Source: Flavobacterium sp.
Lineage (GTDB): Bacteria > Bacteroidota > Bacteroidia > Flavobacteriales > Flavobacteriaceae
Direction of reading: 5' to 3'
Length of the DNA: 15,594 bases
Assembly (NCBI GenBank): GCA_019105125.1
Contig: JAHRWO010000339.1
Span: 1 to 15,594, forward strand
This document shows positions 9,301 to 15,594 of the stretch, piece after piece. The notes under the pieces are model-generated. The model did no database searches. It had not been told where the DNA came from and worked only from the letters and a program-made list of their open reading frames with translations. A program made the position numbers and the translations under genes. Positions within the stretch are counted from its first letter, which is position 1; the number at the start of each line of letters is the position of its first letter.

Positions 9301-9443
9301 TTGACCAATATTCTCCAAGATACGCTCCAACAGCCGTTCCTGAAAATACATTCCCACCAGAACCAGTTTTGAGTCCTGTTGGATTTGGAAACGGTTCAGA
9401 ATGGGAAATTAGAACTTACGTTCACATTAACATTGGCAAATAA
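6327..9443 (+). CDS. Clan GH-A glycosidase domain fused to an outer-membrane beta-barrel
   Basis: A 1038-residue two-part protein. Signal peptide 1-19 (cleavage after MYAQ). Residues about 28-395 form a TIM-barrel glycosidase resembling GH2 catalytic or GH72-type domains: DFMVNGMNWDYFP, then GVNSIRVYTG. GNENNYG carries the probable acid/base Glu167, DVFGTNVYRG follows, and FTEFGADAF carries the probable nucleophile Glu268. The 101-residue gap between the two Glu suits clan GH-A. From about 474 to the end the protein turns into alternating polar/hydrophobic strands rich in Tyr, Trp, Phe and Gly, ending EWEIRTYVHINIGK, as in outer-membrane barrels of perhaps 14-18 strands. No TonB box or plug is seen. 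It heads the operon, with the next gene 12 bases away. CAZy family, bond cleaved and barrel role are unknown. Beta-glucan activity is inferred from the neighbours. Confidence 0.75.
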   Translation: MRKIILSLIFCYSFTMYAQTEKVVIENNDSGMKLKVDGKDFMVNGMNWDYFPIGTNYSYSLWNQSDDFIRQALDDEMGLLQNMGVNSIRVYTGIPKKWIEYIYTNYGIYTMLNHSFGRYGLTIDGVWKPNTEYSDAKTRELLLKEVTQLASEYKDTKGLLLFLLGNENNYGLFWDGAETEDIPIQDRKSTVRARAMYKLFNEATVAMKAIDSNHPIAICNGDLLFLDIIAEECKDVDVFGTNVYRGVSFGDLFERVKKEYGKPVLFTEFGADAFNVLSNQEDQNAQAFYLKGNWKEIYENAAGLGKTGNAIGGYTFQFSDGWWKYGQTKNLDIHDSNASWSNGGYQKDFIEGQNNMNEEWFGICAKGPTNEKGHYQLYPRAAYYVLKDIHKLNPFKEGINTQVVNTHFGEANLMDAALRARGDKAALSANDGGIIKLSNLRAEFTTFSTGGSLITTPEADDPNTSTYPNRLGFDHMQSYFIGVEGNPSANMKANVNFNILGNVATNPINEIFYENRGRAQNIVTDEGEVFTNDVNRVQVYNASYKWTAKDFELRGFYRTGHYHWGYEGDFFGLYPEANYGPNLDIYNGETLGFEIDGRGDLDGLKAAFGPQLWWGANPAYLLKYNRKIGKFNTAVVYHEDISRAAQAVTSIFIPQPKTRRATVYFQTKLGNLGIEFGGIWGGQPLNGREFQMMDGDVVKVDKVNNKDNWGGKAKLTFSKGRFNAYTQGAIQGLVANGGGDYTQTFTGWRLKDSGSGNQMNFLAGFTYNVNSNLQIAPNFLWQKPLVDAMPDGVDAPGRLRNILDDPFIVRANRETVGGELLLTYDPTPGTWMYEWNNDMVEDAKFAFSTGFVYRHLPTTMDAAIGFLSNRTQFAFERSAPAEDLWESNTRIVSKISPDLGLIANIYFGNGQANGDSQRTINRSGGDVRMIYKKVKVVSSLKFNDWGPFDYHRDFNLTFPVQSSIDISTSVGKPSWFILPDTRIGIMGIWRSLDQYSPRYAPTAVPENTFPPEPVLSPVGFGNGSEWEIRTYVHINIGK

Positions 9444-9455
9444 AAAAATACAGAT

Positions 9456-10859
9456 ATGAAAAATATAAAGTTAAATTTTTTAGTTCTGGGAATGATTACC
9501 ATTTTCGCAACTAGTTGTGAGCGAGAATTATCTGATGAAGCGGTAGATGCAACATTTCCAAAAACAGCAGAAATCTTTTCAGATGATTTTGTAGCCATGG
9601 GCTCAGATTTTTACTTTCCATATGGAGGTTCAAAACCCACAGCATGGACGGTAGACAGACAAGAGGGTTATAATAGCAACGCATCATTACGTTTTGATGT
9701 GCCAAATGCAAATGATCCTGAAGGTAATTTTGCAGGTGCAATCTTTAGAGTAGATGGTGCAGGTCGAAATTTAACCAACTATGATGCTCTTACTTTTTAC
9801 ATAAAAGCATCTCAGGGAGTTACGATTTCCGAACTTGGTTTTGGTGAAGATTTTGAACAAAACAAATACATGGCTACCATTACAAATGTTAGTGTGGGAA
9901 CAAATTGGACAAAAGTGATAATCCCTATTCCTGATGCATCGAAACTTTTACAAGAAAGAGGCATGTTTCGTTATGCAGCAGGAACGCAAGGAACTAACGG
10001 GATGGGATATACATTTTGGATTGATGATTTAAAGTTTGAAAAATTAGGTACCATTAGAACCATTGGTGCTTCTATAATGAATGGAAACAATGTTTCTGTA
10101 AATACGTTTGTAGGAGTAAATTCTAATGTTACCGGAATTATTTCAACATTTAATTTACCTAATGGAAGAAACCAAATTGTAAATTTAAGTACTGCTTATT
10201 TTGAGTTTTCATCATCAAATTCTTCAGTAACTTCTGTTGATTCAAATGGTTTAGTAACTTCATTAAGTGCAGGATCATCAGTAATTACAGGAACAATTAA
10301 TGGAGTTCAAGCAACAGGTAGTTTGACTATCAATTGTCAAGGGAACTTTGTGCATGCTCCAACACCAACAAGAAGTCAAGCGAATGTGATTTCTATTTTT
10401 TCTGATAGATATAACAATGTTCCAGTAAATTATTACAATGGTTATTGGCAACCTTGGCAAACAACAGTTTCAAGCGATTTTACAGTAAATGGCGATAATA
10501 TTTTAAACTATACAATTTTCAATTTTGTTGGAATTGAGTTTAGTTCTCCAACAGTTAACGCCTCTACCATGACACACTTTCATTTAGATGCTTTTATTCC
10601 GGGAAGTATTGCTCCGGGAAGACAATTACGGGTAATCTTAGTTGATTTTGGTGCCAATGGAGTATTTGGTGGTGGAGATGATACTAGACATTCAACAACA
10701 TTTACAGCTCCCTTCTTAGTATCACAAAATTGGATGTCAATTGATATACCTTTCTCAGCTATGCCAGGTTTAGCAAGTAGAAGTAATGTTGCACAAATTA
10801 TTCTTGAAGGTGGTGATAATTCTGTAATTTATGTAGATAATGTTTATTTCTACAATTAA
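9456..10859 (+). CDS. Surface glycan-binding lipoprotein (SusE/F-like position) with Big2-like and shared C-terminal module
   Basis: A 467-residue lipoprotein: the signal sequence ends in ATSC with the lipidated Cys at 21, followed by ERELSDE, acidic as in Bacteroidetes surface-export signals. Residues about 38-197 form a beta-sandwich, CBM-like domain (EIFSDDFVAMG ... TFWIDDLKFEKLG). About 204-296 is a bacterial Ig-like (Big2) domain (FEFSSSNSSVTSVDSNGLVT...SAGSSVITGT). About 300-467 is the module also found twice in the protein at 1069 (APTPTRSQANVISIFSDRY ... MTHFHLDAFI ... WMSIDIPFS ... VIYVDNVYF). It contains no catalytic pair and probably captures glucan at the surface for the GH16 and fusion enzymes. 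The 12-base gap behind the fusion gene and 34-base gap to GH16 indicate one transcript. Ligand specificity is inferred from context. Confidence 0.82.
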   Translation: MKNIKLNFLVLGMITIFATSCERELSDEAVDATFPKTAEIFSDDFVAMGSDFYFPYGGSKPTAWTVDRQEGYNSNASLRFDVPNANDPEGNFAGAIFRVDGAGRNLTNYDALTFYIKASQGVTISELGFGEDFEQNKYMATITNVSVGTNWTKVIIPIPDASKLLQERGMFRYAAGTQGTNGMGYTFWIDDLKFEKLGTIRTIGASIMNGNNVSVNTFVGVNSNVTGIISTFNLPNGRNQIVNLSTAYFEFSSSNSSVTSVDSNGLVTSLSAGSSVITGTINGVQATGSLTINCQGNFVHAPTPTRSQANVISIFSDRYNNVPVNYYNGYWQPWQTTVSSDFTVNGDNILNYTIFNFVGIEFSSPTVNASTMTHFHLDAFIPGSIAPGRQLRVILVDFGANGVFGGGDDTRHSTTFTAPFLVSQNWMSIDIPFSAMPGLASRSNVAQIILEGGDNSVIYVDNVYFYN

Positions 10860-10893
10860 TGTCATCAAGTAATTAAATATAAAAGAAACCATT

Positions 10894-11706
10894 ATGATTA
10901 TAAAATATAATACGATAAAAACTTTAGTATTTTCAACATTATTGTTAGCAATTATGGGATGTTCTACAGATGAAAAGCAAACAGTTACCACCATGAATAA
11001 TCTTGTATTCCAAGATGAATTTAATGACGATGGTGCACCGAATATCGCTAATTGGAGTTATAATATTGGAACTGGAAGCAACGGTTGGGGCAACAACGAA
11101 TTGCAATATTATACAGACCGTCCCCAAAATGTCGTTGTAGAAGACGGAATGCTAAAAATTACAGCTAGAAGAGAATTGTACATGGGGTCTAATTATACTT
11201 CAGCTAGAATTTTAACTAAAGGAAAAGTAGAACAAAAATATGGTAGAATTGAAGCTAGAATCAAATTGCCATTAGGTCGTGGATTATGGCCAGCATTTTG
11301 GATGTTAGGTGCGAATTCAGATACTGTTACTTGGCCACAATGTGGGGAAATTGATATTATGGAATACTTAGGTAGTAATCCAACTACAGTTTTAGGAACA
11401 GTTCATGGTCCAGGTTATTCAGCAGGCGAATCGATTTCTAAAAGTTACACTTTACCTAATAGCCGATTTGATACTGATTTTCACATTTTCGGAATAGAGT
11501 GGGGAGAAGATTACATCAATTATTACATTGATGATGTGTTGTACAATCAAATAACTCCAGAAGATGTTCCAGGTGAGTGGGTTTTCAACCAACCTTTTTA
11601 CATCATTTTAAATATGGCTGTGGGTGGAAATTTGCCAGGTTCACCTAATACGGAAACTGCTTTCCCACAAGAGATGTTAGTTGATTACGTAAGAATTTAC
11701 CAATAA
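10894..11706 (+). CDS. GH16 endo-beta-1,3-glucanase (laminarinase), lipoprotein
   Basis: A compact 270-residue GH16 enzyme that should hydrolyse internal beta-1,3-glucan bonds with retention. The lipoprotein signal ends in AIMGC (Cys23) followed by STDEK, suggesting surface display. The catalytic domain fills about residues 35-270: NLVFQDEFN, WSYNIGTGSNGWGNNELQYY, and GRIEARIKLPLGRGLWPAFW. The active-site string GEIDIMEYLG has nucleophile Glu152, Asp154 and acid/base Glu157, and the domain ends with the usual VDYVRIYQ. The insert Met between Ile155 and Glu157 is the beta-bulge form typical of laminarinases and related glucanases. There is no extra binding module, so targeting may come from the lipoprotein encoded 34 bases upstream. 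Family and lipoprotein status are secure. Exact substrate preference (laminarin versus mixed-linkage glucan) is not decided by sequence alone. Confidence 0.93.
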   Translation: MIIKYNTIKTLVFSTLLLAIMGCSTDEKQTVTTMNNLVFQDEFNDDGAPNIANWSYNIGTGSNGWGNNELQYYTDRPQNVVVEDGMLKITARRELYMGSNYTSARILTKGKVEQKYGRIEARIKLPLGRGLWPAFWMLGANSDTVTWPQCGEIDIMEYLGSNPTTVLGTVHGPGYSAGESISKSYTLPNSRFDTDFHIFGIEWGEDYINYYIDDVLYNQITPEDVPGEWVFNQPFYIILNMAVGGNLPGSPNTETAFPQEMLVDYVRIYQ

Positions 11707-11735
11707 GATAAAGAAACAAATATAACGAATTCATT

Positions 11736-11768
11736 TACTAGACTTTTTTTAATAAAAGAAGTCTAGTA
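11736..11768 (+). other. Long intergenic hairpin between GH16 and phosphorylase genes
   Basis: TACTAGACTT (11736-11745) pairs perfectly with AAGTCTAGTA (11759-11768). The interior adds one G-T and four A-T pairs (11746-11750 with 11754-11758), leaving a loop of about three bases. No T-run follows, so it is not a standard intrinsic terminator. It may instead mark an mRNA processing or stability point that separates expression of the surface proteins from the cytoplasmic enzyme. Confidence 0.6.
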
Positions 11769-11806
11769 GTGGATTTCTATGCAATATAAATTGAAGCAAC
11801 CCAATC

Positions 11807-14800
11807 ATGAATTTAGGAATGAAAGACAATGTAAGTGCTGAATTAGGAATCGAAAATAAATTGGTTACTATGGATGTTGTGACGCTCAACGGAGAACAAT
11901 TTTATAAAATAAACAATAGCGATACCATGCGACCATTTTTCATGAGTATCGTAAGCGATTCCAATCATTGGATGTTTATTTCCAGCAATGGTGGATTAAC
12001 TGCTGGAAGAAGAAATGCTGAATTCACACTTTTTCCTTATTACACCGATGATAAAATTACAGAATCTGCCGAAATTACAGGAAGTAAAACTATTTTTCAA
12101 GTTTCATACAACAACCAAACACTAATTTGGGAACCATTTTCAGAACGTTTTACTGATAAGTACAACATCACTAGAAATTTATACAAGAACTTCTACGGAA
12201 ATAAAATTGTCTTCGAAGAAATCAATCACGATTTAGAACTTTCTTTTTCGTACGAATGGAATTCAAGTAACAAATTCGGATTTGTAAAACAAGCTTCAAT
12301 TAAAAACCATTCTGATAAAGCCTATCAAATATCTCTTTTAGACGGAATTCAAAACATTATGCCACACGGTGTAAGTAGCGATTTGCAAGCATCAACCAGT
12401 AATTTAGTTGACGCTTACAAACGAAGTGAATTACATCCTAACAGCGGATTAGGAATTTTTGCTCTAAGTGCCATCATCGTTGATAAAGCCGAACCAAGCG
12501 AAGCACTAAAAGCCAATACGGTTTTTTCGTTAGGATTTGATAAACCTTTATATTTACTATCATCGCTTCAAATTTCCAATTTCAGAAGAAAGCAAAATGT
12601 TAATCTAGAGTTGGATATCAAAGGGGAGAAAGGTGCTTATTTCATCAACACAGCATTTAATTTAAATCAAAATTCAGATAAAAATTGGATGATTGTGGCA
12701 AACGTGAATCAAAATCATGCTGACATCGTTCAATTAATTGAAACTATTTCTAAGGATAAAACTTTAGAACTTCAAATTAAAGAAGACATTAATCTCGGAA
12801 CTCAGAAATTAATTGAAATCAACGCTTCTTCTGATGCGCTTCAAGCTACCGAAGACCATCTTCGCGATACAAGACACTTTTCCAATACGCTTTTCAACAT
12901 CATGCGTGGTGGAATCTTTGATTACAATTACCAAATTGAAAAATACGATTTTGTTCTGTATATCAAAAAGGCAAACCAAGTTGTTTTTGAAAAATTAGCA
13001 AACGAAATCAATCAATTACCTGAAACGTTTTCACTTCAAACTTTAAAAGAATTTGCGAAACAGCAAAATGATTTAGATTTTGAACGTTTAAGTTTTGAAT
13101 ATTTACCTTTAAAATTCAGCAGAAGACACGGTGATCCAAGCCGTCCATGGAATAAGTTTTCTATCAACACCACAAATGAAATCGATGGTTCTAAAATATT
13201 AGATTACGAAGGAAATTGGCGCGATATTTTTCAAAACTGGGAAGCATTAGCGCATTCGTTTCCTGAGTTTATCGATAATATGATTCATAAATTCTTAAAC
13301 GCTTCCACTTTTGATGGATACAATCCATATCGTGTTACCAAAGATGGTTTCGATTGGGAAGCCGTTGAACCTGATAATCCTTGGTCATACATCGGATATT
13401 GGGGCGATCATCAAATCATTTATTTGTTGAAGTTCTTAGAATTCTGTGAAAAATACGCACCAGGCAAACTAAACGATTATTTTGAAACGGATTATTTTGT
13501 TTATGCTGCGGTTCCATATATCATTAAACCGTATGACGAAATTCTAAAAAATCCAAAAGATACTATTGAATACAGTCATTCTTGGGAAAAATTAATTAAC
13601 GAAAGAAAACAACAGATGGGTGCCGATGGTGCTTTGTTACACAGTAACGATAAGAGCATTTACCATGTGAATTTCATCGAAAAAATACTAGCTACGGTTT
13701 TATCAAAAATGTCCAACTTTATTCCAGAAGCCGGAATTTGGATGAACACACAACGACCAGAATGGAACGACGCTAATAACGCTTTAGTTGGTAACGGAGT
13801 TTCGATGGTTACGTTGTATTATTTGAGAAGATTCTTGAAGTTTTTCGAACAATTATTAGAGAATTCAAACCAAGAAAACATCAAGATTTCTAATGAAATG
13901 GTTGAATTCTATCATGAGGTTAGAGAATGTTTAGTAGAAAACGAACACTTACTTTCAGGAAAAATCGATAATGTAACAAGAAAAGCCATTTTAGACCGAT
14001 TAGGAAAAGCTGCATCAGATTATCGTTACCAAATCTACAACAGTGGATTTTGGGGTAAAAAACGAACGCATTCCATGCAAGGTTTGAAAAACTTCACTAA
14101 AGTCAGTTTGAAATTCATCGAGCATTCTATCGAAGCTAACAAACGTGCTGATGCTTTATATCACGCTTACAATTTAATGACAATTGAAAACAACAACTCA
14201 ATTTCAATTTCTTATTTGAGTGAAATGTTAGAAGGTCAAGTTGCTGTTTTGAGTTCTGGTTATTTATCATCAAAAGAAAATCTAAAAGTTTTAGACGCAT
14301 TAAAAGCAAGTAAATTGTTTAGACACGATCAGTACAGTTATTTATTATATCCGAATAAAGAATTACCAAAATTCATCGAAAAAAATACCATTTCAAAAGA
14401 AGCGGTTGCCAAATCGGAATTATTGCAAAACTTATTAGCAAATAAAAACGCTCAAATCATCAATCAAGACATTTTAGGAAATTATCATTTCAACGGAAAC
14501 TTCCACAATGCCAACGATTTGAAAAATGCTTTAACAGAAGTGAAACAAAATAATACTTTCAAAGCATTAGCTGAAAAAGAAGAAAATCTAGTTTTAGAAA
14601 TCTTTGAAGAAGTGTTCAATCACAAAGCGTTCACTGGTCGCTCCGGAACTTTTTATGGTTATGAAGGTTTAGGTTCGATTTATTGGCACATGGTTTCAAA
14701 ACTGCAATTAGCCGTTCAAGAGTGTTGCCTTAAAGCTATCGAAGAAAAAGAATCGCCAGAAGTTATCGGACGTTTATTAGAACATTATTACGAAATAAAC

Positions 14801-15283
14801 GAAGGAATTGGCGTCCACAAATCACCAACACTTTATGGTGCTTTCCCAACCGATGCTTATTCGCACACGCCAGCAGGAAAAGGCGCTCAACAACCCGGAA
14901 TGACAGGTCAAGTAAAAGAAGATATTTTGAGTCGTTTCGGAGAATTAGGTGTATTCATTAAAGAGGGAGTGTCACATTTCAATCCTTGCTTATTGCGAAA
15001 AGATGAGTTTTTAACCAAATCTAAATCGTTCAAATATGTAAACGTTCATTTTGAGCACAAAACTATCGAGTTAACTGAAAATTCATTGGCATTTACGTTC
15101 TGCCAAATTCCAGTAATATATCAATTGTCGGATAAGTCTAATATTGAAGTTTTCGATAATCAAGGAAATTCAAAAACTATCGACCAATTAACATTAGATG
15201 CTAAAACAAGTCAAGATGTATTTAGTCGAAATGGTGTGATTGAGAAACTAATTGTAAATGTGGTTGCTACCAACTTAAAATAA
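11807..15283 (+). CDS. Beta-1,3-glucan phosphorylase, clan GH-Q (GH149-like; GH161 possible)
   Basis: A 1158-residue protein with no signal peptide or membrane span, so cytoplasmic. It should phosphorolyse beta-1,3-oligoglucosides to glucose-1-phosphate and a shorter chain. The N-terminal half has beta-sandwich character (ISSNGGLTAGRRNAEFTLFP). The (alpha/alpha)6-type part includes RRHGDPSRPWNKFSI and NPWSYIGYWGDHQIIYLLKF. EWNDANN (652-658) matches the GH94 DWNDGMN motif, making Asp655 the likely acid. Near the C-terminus GQQPGMTGQVKED (Thr1033-Gly1034) resembles the phosphate-site loop of GH94 relatives. The length suits GH149 or GH161 and exceeds typical GH94. I favour GH149 because that family is known from flavobacterial laminarin loci, but cannot separate the two here. 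The start at 11807 is chosen for length; Met at 11819 is an alternative. It follows GH16 after 100 bases containing a hairpin and precedes GH17 by 13 bases. Confidence 0.78.
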   Translation: MNLGMKDNVSAELGIENKLVTMDVVTLNGEQFYKINNSDTMRPFFMSIVSDSNHWMFISSNGGLTAGRRNAEFTLFPYYTDDKITESAEITGSKTIFQVSYNNQTLIWEPFSERFTDKYNITRNLYKNFYGNKIVFEEINHDLELSFSYEWNSSNKFGFVKQASIKNHSDKAYQISLLDGIQNIMPHGVSSDLQASTSNLVDAYKRSELHPNSGLGIFALSAIIVDKAEPSEALKANTVFSLGFDKPLYLLSSLQISNFRRKQNVNLELDIKGEKGAYFINTAFNLNQNSDKNWMIVANVNQNHADIVQLIETISKDKTLELQIKEDINLGTQKLIEINASSDALQATEDHLRDTRHFSNTLFNIMRGGIFDYNYQIEKYDFVLYIKKANQVVFEKLANEINQLPETFSLQTLKEFAKQQNDLDFERLSFEYLPLKFSRRHGDPSRPWNKFSINTTNEIDGSKILDYEGNWRDIFQNWEALAHSFPEFIDNMIHKFLNASTFDGYNPYRVTKDGFDWEAVEPDNPWSYIGYWGDHQIIYLLKFLEFCEKYAPGKLNDYFETDYFVYAAVPYIIKPYDEILKNPKDTIEYSHSWEKLINERKQQMGADGALLHSNDKSIYHVNFIEKILATVLSKMSNFIPEAGIWMNTQRPEWNDANNALVGNGVSMVTLYYLRRFLKFFEQLLENSNQENIKISNEMVEFYHEVRECLVENEHLLSGKIDNVTRKAILDRLGKAASDYRYQIYNSGFWGKKRTHSMQGLKNFTKVSLKFIEHSIEANKRADALYHAYNLMTIENNNSISISYLSEMLEGQVAVLSSGYLSSKENLKVLDALKASKLFRHDQYSYLLYPNKELPKFIEKNTISKEAVAKSELLQNLLANKNAQIINQDILGNYHFNGNFHNANDLKNALTEVKQNNTFKALAEKEENLVLEIFEEVFNHKAFTGRSGTFYGYEGLGSIYWHMVSKLQLAVQECCLKAIEEKESPEVIGRLLEHYYEINEGIGVHKSPTLYGAFPTDAYSHTPAGKGAQQPGMTGQVKEDILSRFGELGVFIKEGVSHFNPCLLRKDEFLTKSKSFKYVNVHFEHKTIELTENSLAFTFCQIPVIYQLSDKSNIEVFDNQGNSKTIDQLTLDAKTSQDVFSRNGVIEKLIVNVVATNLK

Positions 15284-15284
15284 G

Positions 15285-15289
15285 AAGGA
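15285..15289 (+). promoter_or_regulatory. Shine-Dalgarno-like site before the GH17 gene
   Basis: AAGGA lies seven bases before the ATG at 15297, an Escherichia-like spacing. Other starts in this window are preceded by A-rich DNA without such a motif, as is usual in Bacteroidetes. It supports the chosen start but may be coincidental. Confidence 0.35.
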
Positions 15290-15296
15290 TTGCGAT

Positions 15297-15594
15297 ATGA
15301 AAATCAAAACAAACATAGCATTTTCCCAGCTTTCAAAAGTTTTTCTTTTGATGGGAAGTTTGTGTTTGCTTTTTTCATGTAATTCCAAATCAGAAAGCCA
15401 AGAAATGAATGCAAAACCTACAGAAATAAAGGCAAAAGAGCTTTTAGGAAATCCAAATTATCAAGCTATTTGTTATGGAGGTTATCGTAAAAATACTCGA
15501 GATATTGAGCCTACAATCAATCAAATTAAAGAGGATTTAAAAATCTTAGCTGCATTAAATATCAAAATAGTTAGAACGTATAATGTTCATTATA
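15297..15594 (+). CDS. GH17-family beta-1,3-glucanase lipoprotein (N-terminal 99 residues, cut by window edge)
   Basis: The frame opens at 15297 and is still open at the window end. A lipoprotein signal ends in LLFSC (Cys28), followed by NSKSESQE. This lacks acidic residues right after the Cys, so a periplasmic-facing location is slightly favoured over the surface. From about residue 47 the chain reads KELLGNPNYQAICYGGYR, followed by TRDIEPTINQIKEDLKIL and IKIVRTYNVHY. This is the opening beta-strand and helix of the TIM barrel in flavobacterial GH17 laminarin-active enzymes. Catalytic Glu residues lie beyond the window. The ATG is 13 bases after the phosphorylase stop and has an AAGGA site, so co-transcription is likely. 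It would trim laminarin fragments before uptake and phosphorolysis. Assignment rests on recognition of the N-terminus only. Confidence 0.72.
   Translation, partial: MKIKTNIAFSQLSKVFLLMGSLCLLFSCNSKSESQEMNAKPTEIKAKELLGNPNYQAICYGGYRKNTRDIEPTINQIKEDLKILAALNIKIVRTYNVHY

Noticed and set aside
11736..11768. Calling the hairpin before the phosphorylase a Rho-independent terminator
   Set aside because: The downstream bases (GTGGATTTCTAT) contain no T-tract, and the opposite strand also lacks one after the stem.

Overview
The window looks like a chromosomal segment from a Flavobacterium-like member of the Bacteroidetes. The DNA is very AT-rich, the translation starts are mostly A-rich without Shine-Dalgarno sequences, one secreted protein ends in a type IX secretion (T9SS) sorting domain, and two of the lipoproteins have acidic residues just after the lipobox cysteine. 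Taken together, most of the window reads as a beta-1,3-glucan (laminarin-type) utilisation locus. It holds a GH16 laminarinase, the start of a GH17 glucanase, a clan GH-Q beta-1,3-glucan phosphorylase, two glycan-binding proteins and a membrane-spanning regulator.

Layout. Bases 1-723 (minus strand) hold the first 241 codons of uvrA, a housekeeping repair gene that marks the left border. A 345-base intergenic region follows and carries an 11-bp tandem repeat with inverted partial copies. Next is a T9SS-secreted, non-enzymatic multi-module carbohydrate-binding protein (1069-3141), closed by a strong intrinsic terminator. A regulator follows (3251-6061) with a periplasmic beta-propeller, a Y_Y_Y domain, one membrane span and a LuxR-type HTH, but no kinase. 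After 265 bases of probable promoter DNA comes a tightly spaced, co-directional run: a glycosidase/outer-membrane-barrel fusion (6327-9443), a surface glycan-binding lipoprotein (9456-10859), a GH16 lipoprotein (10894-11706), a large cytoplasmic phosphorylase (11807-15283) and a GH17 lipoprotein cut by the right edge (15297 onward). The gaps are 12, 34, 100 and 13 bases, and the 100-base gap holds a long hairpin.

Working model (inference). The T9SS protein and the lipoprotein bind glucan outside the cell or at its surface. GH16 cuts the chains, and the fragments cross the outer membrane, perhaps through the barrel of the 1038-residue fusion because no SusC/SusD pair lies in the window. GH17 trims them further, and the cytoplasmic phosphorylase yields glucose-1-phosphate. 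The regulator probably senses a released oligosaccharide with its propeller and acts on the promoters directly.

The most notable items are the fusion of a clan GH-A TIM barrel to an outer-membrane beta-barrel, and a roughly 165-residue module present twice in the T9SS protein and once in the surface lipoprotein, which may be a carbohydrate-binding module. I saw no tRNA, rRNA, CRISPR or insertion sequence.
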